Of a stretch of DNA of 64,000 bases, positions 46,241 to 55,304 are shown piece by piece. The notes beneath the pieces were generated by a model. The model was not told the origin of the DNA and made no database searches. It worked only from the letters and a program-made list of their open reading frames with translations. The position numbers and the translations under genes are program-made. How positions within the stretch are numbered: position 1 is the stretch's first letter; each line of letters opens with the position of its first letter. The stretch is from positions 28,445-92,444 of the forward strand of contig NZ_BMQW01000014.1 in the NCBI RefSeq assembly GCF_014648315.1, in the 5' to 3' direction. The DNA comes from Shewanella ulleungensis (GTDB lineage Bacteria > Pseudomonadota > Gammaproteobacteria > Enterobacterales > Shewanellaceae).

Positions 46241-46759
46241 TTATTGCATCACAAAACCAGTAAACAGGACTTTTTCTACCACTTTTTTGCCCGTTATGGG
46301 TTGCAGCGTATTTTGCACATTAAGTAATGCTAATTGACGAAGCTCATCTTTACCGGCTTGGGTACTGAGCTTTTGCACATCTGCACCACTAAATGTGGTC
46401 AGTAATGCATCTTCAATTAAAGGAATATGTTTCTGGGTTAGGATGCTGTCTTCATCACCGCGCACCATCAGTTGCACTTTAATCTCAACTAACCGCGCGC
46501 GATCTACACCAGGTAAGTTAAATAAAAACGGTCTTGGCATTCCCACATAATTAGCTTGAGCAGATACTACGGCCTCAGCTTCTGGCTGAGTTGCATCAGT
46601 ACTTGATGCCACAGGTGCAGGCTCATCAGACCCCATAAAAAACCAGGCACCACCAGCGGCTAATAAAAGCACAACCAAACCTATACCACCAAATAACACC
46701 AGCTTATTCTTTTTTTTCCCGCCTGTAGCAGTATCTTCTAACTCTAATTCTTCAGCCAT
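46241..46759 (-). CDS. fliL: FliL, flagellar basal body-associated protein
   Basis: Inner-membrane protein near the stator ring. One membrane segment (KLVLFGGIGLVVLLLAAGGAWFF) follows a short charged N-terminus, then the periplasmic FliL domain (YVGMPRPFLFNLPGVDRARLVEIKVQLMVRG). Start at ATG 46759 (172 residues) with GGGAA upstream; an in-frame TTG four codons earlier is less likely. Confidence 0.93.
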   Translation of the reverse strand: MAEELELEDTATGGKKKNKLVLFGGIGLVVLLLAAGGAWFFMGSDEPAPVASSTDATQPEAEAVVSAQANYVGMPRPFLFNLPGVDRARLVEIKVQLMVRGDEDSILTQKHIPLIEDALLTTFSGADVQKLSTQAGKDELRQLALLNVQNTLQPITGKKVVEKVLFTGFVMQ

Positions 46760-46851
46760 AATGGTTCCCAATAAACAATGTGACTAACTTGATGACGAGC
46801 TCAATAACCCATTGTTATTAAAAAGTCATATTATGTGTATAGGTTACCTGC

Positions 46852-48510
46852 TTAAGCATAATAATCTATAGCAGAATGTAAACTCCTTGATGTATTTGTC
46901 ATCAAGCTGACTTCTTGTGCTGATATTTCGTCCAATTGGCTATCTGATGCCTGGCCTTGATGTTCAGATGACTCCTGTTGTTGCTCTCGGCCACTACCGC
47001 CTTGCGATACTTGGCTGTCGGTAAGTTGTAAACCTTCACTTGCAAGCATGTCACGCAAACGCGGAATGGCTTGCTCAACAAGATCACGTGTTTGCGACTG
47101 AACAACATGGAATTGCACTTGAGTTTGATCACCCTGAATTTGTATTTTTACCGTTAAATGACCTAACTCTGGTGGATCAAGGCGAATTTCAGCTTGCTGA
47201 ATACCATTACTCACCATGGTGATTAACTGTTGCTTCATTACAGGCGAAAACTTTTGGATCATCTCCTGCATCTGGCTGCCCGCTTCCGCCTGTGGCCTCA
47301 ACGAGAGTTGAAATTGCGGTACCTCACTCTTGTGCACAGGTGTAAAGCTACTTTGATTTTGTAAAGACTTACTATCAACCTCACTGACATCAGCAAACAT
47401 ATCCAGTCCGTTATTAGCAGAGTTTACGCTTACATTAGGCTCATTAGCACGCTTGGCCGCAACTGAGTCTAACACCACAGAAAACTCCGCTTTCTCTAAC
47501 GTTTTTACATCTGTTGCGGTAGGTTGAATATTGCCATCTACCCGAGTTTTATCGCCTAAGATAGATTTAGCGTCTGCAGCCAACGCCGATGTCATATTCA
47601 GCTCAGATTTAGACGCGCTTAGCTCAGCGGAAAACGGTGATGCCGTATTTGCAGCAAGTGTTGCAGAATTTGGAGTTGATGCCAATTCAGCATCGATATC
47701 CGCCGCAACAACACCTGTAGTATTTGCAGTAAGTACTTTATCTATCTCGCTTTGCTGTTGAGAGTTAAGCACATTAACTGAAGCATCATCATTGATATTT
47801 AATTCTAGTTCAGCCATTGCTAAAATTGATTCATTAACAACTGGCACTTGTAAATTATAATCGCTTATTAACTCATTTAACGCTTGAGCATCTAGTGCCT
47901 GTAATTCAGTGCTAGAAAGCTTATTAAATGTCATTAAATTGGCTAATTGTTCGGAATTAAGCTCAGAGATAGCTTGTGAAGTTGAAGATGCAGGTGACAC
48001 ATGAATTGTCTCAGTAAATAACTCATCGACATTAAATTCACTGCTTTTACTATCTAGAGACTCTAAGTCAATTTGTTCAAATGTTAAGTCGTCTAATTTA
48101 TCTCCCACTGTACTGGGTGAATTTACAATAGGTTCTAAAGTGGCACTCTTTTCTATATAAACAGCGTTCTTGTCGACATGCGGCAATTCATTTCCGTCAC
48201 GAGGATGACGCTTACCCAAATTATCAGCCATAGTGAGTTGAGCAAAAATCATCTCTGCATCTGAGTTTTCATCAGAAAGTTGCTCAGCCGTTTTATTAAG
48301 TTCATTTTCGATATCGGCATCGTAAATGGGTGCTTCGACATTTGAATCAACGGCTTTAACGTTGGCGTTTTTTCTTTCTGCACTTGATTCGCTCGCCTGA
48401 TTAAAAGTAGATAAGAATGATGTATTTTCAACATCTTGCATGGGGCCTTTAGCACCCACATCGGCAGATTTACTGCTGTTGCTAAGTAAGATATTGCTCA
48501 TCTGCTGCAT
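46852..48510 (-). CDS. fliK: FliK, hook length control protein
   Basis: Molecular ruler and switch for hook length. The first ~430 residues are a low-complexity, Asp/Ser/Asn-rich secreted region, as usual for FliK. The C-terminal domain is conserved: QAEIRLDPPELGHLTVKIQ, then FHVVQSQTRDLVEQAIPRLRDML, and a Gln/Ser-rich tail. Start at ATG 48510 (552 residues) with GGAG 6 nt upstream. It leads the fliKLMNOPQR-flhB unit behind the sigma-54 element at 48694-48708. Confidence 0.93.
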   Translation of the reverse strand: MQQMSNILLSNSSKSADVGAKGPMQDVENTSFLSTFNQASESSAERKNANVKAVDSNVEAPIYDADIENELNKTAEQLSDENSDAEMIFAQLTMADNLGKRHPRDGNELPHVDKNAVYIEKSATLEPIVNSPSTVGDKLDDLTFEQIDLESLDSKSSEFNVDELFTETIHVSPASSTSQAISELNSEQLANLMTFNKLSSTELQALDAQALNELISDYNLQVPVVNESILAMAELELNINDDASVNVLNSQQQSEIDKVLTANTTGVVAADIDAELASTPNSATLAANTASPFSAELSASKSELNMTSALAADAKSILGDKTRVDGNIQPTATDVKTLEKAEFSVVLDSVAAKRANEPNVSVNSANNGLDMFADVSEVDSKSLQNQSSFTPVHKSEVPQFQLSLRPQAEAGSQMQEMIQKFSPVMKQQLITMVSNGIQQAEIRLDPPELGHLTVKIQIQGDQTQVQFHVVQSQTRDLVEQAIPRLRDMLASEGLQLTDSQVSQGGSGREQQQESSEHQGQASDSQLDEISAQEVSLMTNTSRSLHSAIDYYA

Positions 48511-48693
48511 AATCGGCTCCACTTAAATTAAATCAAGTTTGGTGTAATATCATCACGAAATAAGCCAATATCAAGCATAAAATGCACTGTAACATTGGTA
48601 TGTATATAGCTTCACAGTAACCAACATGGCCTTTAATTATCCATTTAGTACTGTCACTTCGCTGACGAATTGTTTTTCTATACACAAAAACAA

Positions 48694-48708
48694 GCAATTA
48701 AAGTGCCA
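48694..48708 (-). promoter_or_regulatory. Sigma-54 promoter of fliK
   Basis: Minus-strand TGGCACTTTAATTGC matches TGGCAC-N5-TTGC perfectly, pointing at fliK. The expected start site near 48683 gives a leader of about 175 nt. Confidence 0.8.
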
Positions 48709-48867
48709 CTTGTTTTTAGCACGCTAATATTTGGTGCGCTAACGTTAAAAGTCTCAAGTAAAAGGCTAAAGTAAAAACAAGGTATAATACTGATAATGAC
48801 AATAAACATATTGGTAGAGCAGAAGAAATAAAGGGCTAAATGTTAACCATATAATACTGCGAATCAG

Positions 48868-48924
48868 ATGCTGAAAAATTAAATGCTGATAATTTAATTC
48901 TGATAATAAAATGCTGGCAATAAA
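48868..48924. repeat. Degenerate 14-bp tandem repeat downstream of fliJ
   Basis: Four adjoining units of 15, 14, 14 and 14 bp: ATGCTGAAAAATTAA, ATGCTGATAATTTA, ATTCTGATAATAAA, ATGCTGGCAATAAA. They lie 22 bp past the fliJ stop and about 160 bp upstream of the fliK -24 box. Confidence 0.6.
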
Positions 48925-48946
48925 ACCTTTATAGACGCCCAGAGGA

Positions 48947-49393
48947 CTACTTCATTTTATTACGAAAATACTGCTGCATCGCAAACTCATCCGACATTTT
49001 TTGTTCGCGTTTTGACTCGGCTAACTGCTCTTTGGTGGCTTTTTTAGCCAACAACATTTCAACCGCTTTGCGCTTTTGTTGAGTCTCCTGCCAATGGTGC
49101 TGTCGAAAACCCACTTGTTTTTCGCCGTCTTTAACCACGGCCACTTGTTGTAAAATGGCTTGATCAACCTGGCGGATAAATTGATGAAACTGATGGTATT
49201 GATTAGCACGTAATGTGGTGCCAGTGTGGCCTTCCATTTGCTTCATGTAATCTAAGCGGTAATTATTGAGCGCATCAAGCTGTCCTTGGCGCTTTTGGCG
49301 TTCAAATTGAGCCGCTTTTAATTGCAAAGCGGCTTTCTCTTCAGCGGCAACAGCTAATTTAAGCACGGTGACTAACGGATCTGTTTTAGCCAT
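48947..49393 (-). CDS. fliJ: FliJ, flagellar export chaperone/ATPase stalk
   Basis: A 148-residue, almost wholly helical coiled-coil protein (VLKLAVAAEEKAALQLKAAQFERQKRQGQLDALNNYRLDYMKQ) with the typical FliJ YHQFHQFIRQVDQAI stretch. It acts with FliI and FlhA in substrate delivery. It starts 3 nt after fliI and is the last gene of the fliE operon. Confidence 0.93.
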   Translation of the reverse strand: MAKTDPLVTVLKLAVAAEEKAALQLKAAQFERQKRQGQLDALNNYRLDYMKQMEGHTGTTLRANQYHQFHQFIRQVDQAILQQVAVVKDGEKQVGFRQHHWQETQQKRKAVEMLLAKKATKEQLAESKREQKMSDEFAMQQYFRNKMK

Positions 49394-49396
49394 GGA

Positions 49397-50737
49397 TTAG
49401 CCTTGGCATTGCGCGGCAATTTGCGTCAACATGAGTTTACTTTCGTCGAAACTCACGGGGTCTTTAAATCCCTGACGTAAAAAAGCATTCATTGCAGGCT
49501 GCAAGCGAATAGCATTATCAATGCGAGGATCGCTACCTTGTGAATAAGCGCCAATAGAAATCAAATCACGATTTTGCTGGTATAACGAATACATTTGTTT
49601 CACACGGCGCATGGCCTCTAAATGCTCACTACTTATCACCATTGGCGCTACACGGCTAATAGATGCTTCTACATCAATTGCAGGGTAATGCCCAGAGTCA
49701 GCCAATTGGCGAGACAACACAACGTGACCATCTAAAATTGCACGAGAAGCATCAGCAATCGGATCTTGTTGATCATCGCCTTCTGTCAATACGGTATAAA
49801 ATGCAGTAATGGAACCTTGTCCTGGGCCGCCATTGCCCGCTCGTTCAACTAATCTTGGTAATTTTGCAAACACCGATGGCGGATACCCTTTGGTGGCTGG
49901 CGGTTCACCAACGGCTAAGGCAACTTCACGCTGAGCTTGGGCATAACGGGTTAAGCTGTCCATCAGCAGTAACACATCGTAGCCTAAATCACGAAAGTAC
50001 TCGGCAATACGTGTCGATGTTTCACAGGCGCGTAAACGCATTAACGGTGATGTATCTGCTGGCGCGGCAACCACCACAGAACGCGCGCGGCCTTCTTCAC
50101 CTAAAATCTCTTCAATAAATTCTTTAACTTCACGGCCACGTTCACCCACCAACCCAACCACAATAATGTCAGCTGTAGAACCTCGGGTCATCATGCCAAG
50201 TAGCACACTCTTACCAACACCAGAACCTGCAAACAAACCCATTCGTTGACCTTTACCGACGGTTAGCATCGAGTTAATCGCCCTTACGCCGACATCTAAA
50301 GGCTCGGTAATGGCTCTACGAGATAAAGGATTAATATTGGGTCCGTGACGAGCCGCTTGTTGATCGGTATTCAAGGGGCCTAAACCGTCTAATGGTGCAC
50401 CACTGCCATCGAGCACTCGTCCAAGTAATGATAAGCCAACATTTAAGCTAGATTGCTCACCTAACGGCCTTACTCGAGCGCCGGGTAATACACCGCGCAA
50501 CTCTTCAATTGGCATTAAGTACAGTAATTTGTCATCAAAGCCGACAACTTCAGCCACTAACTCGCCAACCATGGTTTCAATTGAGCACAAACTGCCTACC
50601 GGAGCACGACAACCGGTGGCTTCGAGGGTTAACCCCACAACACGCACTAATTGGCCACTGGCAACGGGACGCAGAGGCAACACTTTTTTGTGATGGACGT
50701 TAAATTTGTTCAGCAACTGCTGTTGACGCTGGCTCAT
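49397..50737 (-). CDS. fliI: FliI, flagellar export ATPase
   Basis: F1-beta-like ATPase of 446 residues. Walker A GLFAGSGVGKSVLLG lies near residue 167. Walker B is VLLLMDSLTRYAQAQREVALAVGEPPATKGYPPSVF in context (core VLLLMDSLTRYA), followed by GSITAFYTVL. It overlaps the fliH stop by 4 nt (ATGA), which suggests coupled translation of the two interacting partners. Confidence 0.96.
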   Translation of the reverse strand: MSQRQQQLLNKFNVHHKKVLPLRPVASGQLVRVVGLTLEATGCRAPVGSLCSIETMVGELVAEVVGFDDKLLYLMPIEELRGVLPGARVRPLGEQSSLNVGLSLLGRVLDGSGAPLDGLGPLNTDQQAARHGPNINPLSRRAITEPLDVGVRAINSMLTVGKGQRMGLFAGSGVGKSVLLGMMTRGSTADIIVVGLVGERGREVKEFIEEILGEEGRARSVVVAAPADTSPLMRLRACETSTRIAEYFRDLGYDVLLLMDSLTRYAQAQREVALAVGEPPATKGYPPSVFAKLPRLVERAGNGGPGQGSITAFYTVLTEGDDQQDPIADASRAILDGHVVLSRQLADSGHYPAIDVEASISRVAPMVISSEHLEAMRRVKQMYSLYQQNRDLISIGAYSQGSDPRIDNAIRLQPAMNAFLRQGFKDPVSFDESKLMLTQIAAQCQG

Positions 50738-51900
50738 CCATTGTCCTTAGCATCGACATAAACTGCACCATCGCTAGCAGCATCTGTTATCGCGCCTTGT
50801 TTCAGTGGCTCATTAGCATGTTGTTGCTCATTAATGGCAGGCGATAAAGCCGCTTTCGCATGGCTATTTTCTATATGATCGATTTGTGGAGAGTCAATTA
50901 TTGAAGAGTCAATTTGTGTATGATCATCTATATCAGTGACTGTATCTGCAGATGGTGTAATCTCATCATCAACCTGATTTTTTTCAACATGAGCCGTTTC
51001 AACAGGGTTGTCTGCATCATGAGTCTGCTCAACAGCTGTTTGTGAATAAGCAGCTAAATCATCAACTTCAGAAGATTGATAATTGGGAGTGGTCACTTTT
51101 AACTGTTGGGCATTTTTAGTGAGTTGGGTAGCCTGCTCTTCAAGCTCAGTAAACACTTGCTCAATGCGTTGTTCAACCCGTAAGTCGACTGATGACCGCA
51201 CGCTTTCAATCACGCAATCACCGTTTGATAATGTTGGGTCAATATCGATTTGCCATTGATTTTTTTGCAGCTGCTCTTGCGGGTAGTTTTGCGACACTAT
51301 GTCGGCATCGTGCTGAGTTAAACGCAGCTTAACCCTTTGCTCTTTTAATGGCAGTGCGTCAACACCTTGACGAAGTGCAGACAAAATATGCTCAGGATGT
51401 GTTTTTAATTCATGGCCAATTACCGACTTAGCTAAGCTAATTGTCATCGCCAGTAACTCAGCTTCAATTTCAGAGTCTAACACTGCTAGCGGTTGTTCGA
51501 ACTGAGTGATGAGCTGTGTCAATTGCTCAATCAATTGATTAACCGCAACCTGCCCTGCTTCTAAGCCTTGCTGTTCACCCTGAGTAAAACCTTCACTGTG
51601 GCCTTGCTCTAAGCCTTCTAAACGGCCTTGCTCTAAACCTTGTTGATAACCGTCTTGCTTGCCCTGCTCAAATCCTTCTTGTTCCGCAGCCGCGCGAATA
51701 TCCTCAATTTGCGCCATGGTTGGCGGAGACATTGATTTTTCTGCAGTCACGGTTTTAGCTTGGTAAGGCTGAGACGACTTACCAAACATATTGGACGGGT
51801 CTTGGCTTTGATCTCGGGTGATATCAGGAAGCTGCCAATGACTGAATTCAACTTCATCATCGACACTGAGGACATTTTTAGACGACTTAGATTCAGACAT
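50734..51900 (-). CDS. fliH: FliH, negative regulator/anchor of the FliI ATPase, with a long C-terminal tail
   Basis: Peripheral stalk-like protein of the export ATPase. The glycine-repeat helix is obvious (EGFEQGKQDGYQQGLEQGRL), followed by the FliI-binding domain up to about residue 265 (IDPTLSNGDCVIESVRSSVDLRVEQRI). A further ~120 residues are acidic, Asp/His/Thr-rich and likely disordered, so the protein reaches 388 residues against about 235 in E. coli. ATG at 51900, with weak AAGTGA upstream. Confidence 0.9.
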   Translation of the reverse strand: MSESKSSKNVLSVDDEVEFSHWQLPDITRDQSQDPSNMFGKSSQPYQAKTVTAEKSMSPPTMAQIEDIRAAAEQEGFEQGKQDGYQQGLEQGRLEGLEQGHSEGFTQGEQQGLEAGQVAVNQLIEQLTQLITQFEQPLAVLDSEIEAELLAMTISLAKSVIGHELKTHPEHILSALRQGVDALPLKEQRVKLRLTQHDADIVSQNYPQEQLQKNQWQIDIDPTLSNGDCVIESVRSSVDLRVEQRIEQVFTELEEQATQLTKNAQQLKVTTPNYQSSEVDDLAAYSQTAVEQTHDADNPVETAHVEKNQVDDEITPSADTVTDIDDHTQIDSSIIDSPQIDHIENSHAKAALSPAINEQQHANEPLKQGAITDAASDGAVYVDAKDNG

Positions 51901-51983
51901 AATCAATCACTTGTATTGTTTAGTAAATTAGCTATCGGTAATAACGGCGATCAAATGCTGCTAAGCCGTTATTGGCTATACGA

Positions 51984-53030
51984 TTATAAGAACTCGTCTC
52001 CGCCGCCACCGCCAAGCATAATTTCACCACTGTCGCTTAAGCGACGCGCAATAGACAGAATTTCTTTTTGAGCCACTTCCACTTCACTGATACGAATTGG
52101 CCCCATAGCTTCAAGATCGTCACGTAATAATTCTGCAGCACGTTTAGACATATTACCAAGTATTTTCTCTTTCAAGGCTTCATCGGCCCCTTTCAGAGCT
52201 TTCATTAGCACATCTTGCTGTACTTCACGTAACAAGGCTTGAATACCACGGTCATCAACATCAATAAGATTTTCAAATACAAACATCATATCTTGAATTT
52301 GCTGCGCCATCTCTTCATCAGACTCACGCATGGTTTCCATGATCTGACTTTCAACACCGGTGTCGAGATAATTCATAATGTTTGCAGCCGCTTTTAAGCC
52401 GCCCATTTTCGCCGCTTGTGCACCACCTTGACCGGCAAATTGTTTCTCCATAATGTCATTCAATTCCTGCAAGGCCGCAGGCTGAACTTCTTCAAGATTA
52501 GCAATACGCATCATTAAGTCTAAACGAGTGTTTTCAGGGAACTGACTAAAAATCTCAGCCGCTTGATCGGGCTCTAAATAAGACAACACAATGGTTTGAA
52601 TTTGTGGATGTTCGTTTTGAATAATGGTCGCAACTTGGCGAGCGTCCATCCATTTTAATGAGTCTAGCCCTTTAGCACCGCTGCCCATAATGATTTGTTC
52701 AATCAAATTACCGGCTTTGTCTTCGCCTAATGCGGCGGTTAATGCTTTACGCACAAACTCTTCGCTATTAAAGCCAATTGAAGAGAATTTTTGAATATCA
52801 TCCAGAAATAACTTGTGCACACCAATGACTTTTTCTTGACCAAAGTCATCCATTGCAGCCATCGCCATACCCACTTTTTGCACTTGCTTAGGCTCTAGGT
52901 GCTTTAAAATTGACGCAGCATCGGCTTCGCTTAAGCTGAGTAGCAAAATAGCGGTTTTTTCAACGCCACTAAGAGACTCAGGGTCAAATGCTGCAGGTTT
53001 TGCCTTTTCTTTTTCTTTTTCATTAGCCAT
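51984..53030 (-). CDS. fliG: FliG, flagellar motor switch protein
   Basis: C-ring protein that meets the stator. The 348-residue protein shows LSGVEKTAILLLSLSEADAASILKHL at the start, the EHPQ motif in IIQNEHPQIQTIVLSYL, and the C-terminal charged torque helix region with DDRGIQALLREVQQDVL and LLRDDLEAMGPIRISEVE. It overlaps the fliF stop by 8 nt. Confidence 0.96.
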   Translation of the reverse strand: MANEKEKEKAKPAAFDPESLSGVEKTAILLLSLSEADAASILKHLEPKQVQKVGMAMAAMDDFGQEKVIGVHKLFLDDIQKFSSIGFNSEEFVRKALTAALGEDKAGNLIEQIIMGSGAKGLDSLKWMDARQVATIIQNEHPQIQTIVLSYLEPDQAAEIFSQFPENTRLDLMMRIANLEEVQPAALQELNDIMEKQFAGQGGAQAAKMGGLKAAANIMNYLDTGVESQIMETMRESDEEMAQQIQDMMFVFENLIDVDDRGIQALLREVQQDVLMKALKGADEALKEKILGNMSKRAAELLRDDLEAMGPIRISEVEVAQKEILSIARRLSDSGEIMLGGGGGDEFL

Positions 53031-54714
53031 TGTCTTGTAACCAATTCTTAACTACTTGAGTGGAAAGCTCAGGCTCATTGGCCACGAGTGCTCTAATTGC
53101 TTTAATCATATCATCATCTTTATGCAGATTAGGTATTTGAATTGATCCATCATCTGCATAACTGTATTCGGCTTCTTTGGAATTGAGCATACCTAGAGTG
53201 TCAGCCGCATATTGATCTTCAATTTCAGCTAACTCATGACCAGGACGAGTTTCGGCAGGCATATCTGTGCCTTGCGGATTAGTAAGCTTCTTCAACATAG
53301 GACGAACCACAGCTAAAAACAACACTAAGATTAACAAAGCACCTAACCCTAATCTAATGGCGCGCCAAAACCAGGGTTGTTCCCACATGTCAGGCTCTGG
53401 TAGTGCTTCAATTAACTGATCCATAAATGGAACAGTGACAACCTCAAGCGCATCACCACGTTGAGTACTAAAACCTACTGCCCCCTCAAGTAAACGGCGG
53501 ATATTCGTTAACTCTTCTTCCGTGCGAGGCACTCGAGACACTTGGCCATTTTCATCAACTTGACCCGGTTTAAAGTCAATCGCTACCGACACACTAACAC
53601 GGCGCACCACACCAATTTGCTGGCGAGTGTGGCTAATCGTGGTGTCTAACTCATAGTTGCGAGTCGCCTCTTTAGACATATCACCAGAAACAGTTGACGA
53701 ACTAGCCTCGCCCGCAACTTCTGGTATATCAGATTCCATTGGCGGTTGATTACTTAGTGCACCAGGGATACCGCCAGAACTTTGACCCGAAGAGTTACGC
53801 TCGATGGTCATTTCGCTACGAATAGCCGGTAAGTCAGGTGAAAAACGCTTAGCTGTTTGCTCTACCGCGGTGAAGTCCATATTGACATCCACTTGCGAGG
53901 TAAAGTTTTCTGGGCCTAAAATTGGCATTAAAATCGATTCAATTTTACGACGATATTCTGCTTCTTTTTGCTGTACTAATTCCAGTTCGCGGCGCGCTCT
54001 AGCAGATGTACCGTCCTGGCTACCTGAATTTAATAAGCGACCGTTTGAGTCGGTGACGGTAACACGAGATGGCTCAAGGCCTTGCACTGCAGAGCCAACG
54101 ATATCAACAATTGCATCAATCTCTTCCTGGCCTAATCCGCCACGGCGCACGCTAACAACAACGGTTGCACTTGGCTTTGATGCATTACGGGCAAAGACGT
54201 TTTCTTTTGGTAGGGCTAAAATCACTTTAGCGCGGCTAATACTTTTAAGCTCTTCAATGGCGCGGGCTAAGTTTAGCTCCTGGCTGTGCTTCAAACGCGC
54301 TTGCTCCATACGCTGACTCACACCAAAACCACTGTCTTGACTTAAATAATCATTTGTTTGAGTGCTGCTTTCAATGCCTGCACGACTTAAGAGTAATTTC
54401 ACTTCTTGATATTTGTCTTCAGGCACTTTGACAACATCAACATTAATTTGATAATCAATTTGGTTTTTATCCAGTACATCAAGTACCTGGATCATTTCAG
54501 CCGTTTCCATTTTACCCAATGGGCGATATTCCGGCTCTTGTGCCCACATCATCACAAAAACAGCCAATGCAAGACACACAGCCAAAGCCAAAATCATGAT
54601 CACCTGGCGCATCATGTCAGCCCCGCCGACGCTGCCCATTAGCCCTGACTTATTCTCCTGCTGGACACCGGCGTCAACTGTTGAATCTGAACCTACCATT
54701 ATGTCTGTGCTCAC
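53023..54714 (-). CDS. fliF: FliF, flagellar MS-ring protein
   Basis: Forms the MS ring in the inner membrane. Two membrane segments at about residues 36-57 (MILALAVCLALAVFVMMWA) and 445-470 (LGLGALLILVLFLAVVRPML) bracket the large periplasmic part. The C-terminus, FliG-binding, reads DDDMIKAIRALVANEPELSTQVVKNWLQ. GTG at 54714 is preferred since AGG lies 8 nt upstream; ATG at 54699 has none. 563 residues. Confidence 0.95.
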   Translation of the reverse strand: MSTDIMVGSDSTVDAGVQQENKSGLMGSVGGADMMRQVIMILALAVCLALAVFVMMWAQEPEYRPLGKMETAEMIQVLDVLDKNQIDYQINVDVVKVPEDKYQEVKLLLSRAGIESSTQTNDYLSQDSGFGVSQRMEQARLKHSQELNLARAIEELKSISRAKVILALPKENVFARNASKPSATVVVSVRRGGLGQEEIDAIVDIVGSAVQGLEPSRVTVTDSNGRLLNSGSQDGTSARARRELELVQQKEAEYRRKIESILMPILGPENFTSQVDVNMDFTAVEQTAKRFSPDLPAIRSEMTIERNSSGQSSGGIPGALSNQPPMESDIPEVAGEASSSTVSGDMSKEATRNYELDTTISHTRQQIGVVRRVSVSVAIDFKPGQVDENGQVSRVPRTEEELTNIRRLLEGAVGFSTQRGDALEVVTVPFMDQLIEALPEPDMWEQPWFWRAIRLGLGALLILVLFLAVVRPMLKKLTNPQGTDMPAETRPGHELAEIEDQYAADTLGMLNSKEAEYSYADDGSIQIPNLHKDDDMIKAIRALVANEPELSTQVVKNWLQDNG

Positions 54715-54774
54715 AATATGTACCTGCTATATGTCTGATGTTTGGAATTACCTAGCGCTTAAAACCGACAGCGA

Positions 54775-55116
54775 CTAAACAGGCATACTCATGATTTCTT
54801 TATACGCTTCAACTAACTTATTACGCACTTGCACAGTGGCTTCAAATGCCACACCAGCTTTTTCACGGGCGATAACGGTGTCAGACAAGCTCACTGTGGT
54901 GTCGCCCATGTCTAGGCGTGAAGCTAAACTCGATGATGTTTGTTGCAGTCCATTCACACTGCCGACCGCTTGCGATAACAGCTGGCTAAAATCAGCACCT
55001 GTGGTGTTATTCACTTGCTGAGTCAAGTTAGGGGCAATTGATGAACCAATAGAAGGGGCGATTTCGCCACGAAGCGATTGCATCTCTTGTAATAATGGAT
55101 TGGCGCTAATCTGCAT
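54775..55116 (-). CDS. fliE: FliE, MS ring-rod junction protein
   Basis: A 113-residue helical protein, the usual FliE size, with FSQLLSQAVGSVNGLQQTSSSLA and the conserved C-terminus FEATVQVRNKLVEAYKEIMSMPV. ATG at 55116 has AGGGAG 8 nt upstream, so the longer open frame is rejected. A sigma-54 element lies about 60 nt upstream, making this the first gene of fliEFGHIJ. Confidence 0.95.
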   Translation of the reverse strand: MQISANPLLQEMQSLRGEIAPSIGSSIAPNLTQQVNNTTGADFSQLLSQAVGSVNGLQQTSSSLASRLDMGDTTVSLSDTVIAREKAGVAFEATVQVRNKLVEAYKEIMSMPV

Positions 55117-55174
55117 GGTGTCACTCCCTTTCGTCGACTTTTTGACGACAACAATTATCTTATAAGGAGTTAAA

Positions 55175-55189
55175 GCAATATAGATGCCA
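55175..55189 (-). promoter_or_regulatory. Sigma-54 promoter of fliEFGHIJ
   Basis: Minus-strand TGGCATCTATATTGC matches TGGCAC-N5-TTGC with one mismatch at the end of the -24 box. It is an expected target of FlrC. Confidence 0.78.
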
Positions 55190-55304
55190 AGATGCAAAAC
55201 AGAAGGGACAATAACAACAAAAACAACTTACCTACAGCTATGTAGATAAGTTGCTTTTTATTTAACTTAATATTATCAGTTAATTACATTTAAAATAAAT
55301 AATA

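Larger units (their letters stand above)
48511..48946. other. Intergenic region between fliJ and fliK
   Basis: 436 bp without a credible gene. It holds the fliK sigma-54 promoter, a leader of about 175 nt before fliK, and the 14-bp degenerate repeats next to fliJ. Confidence 0.7.

Noticed and set aside
53804..54316. 170-residue open frame on the plus strand opposite fliF
   Set aside because: It is antisense to conserved FliF sequence and has no family resemblance.
54775..55197. Longer fliE frame starting at 55197
   Set aside because: The extra 27 residues are unlike FliE, and the sigma-54 element would then fall inside the gene. ATG 55116 has a strong ribosome site.
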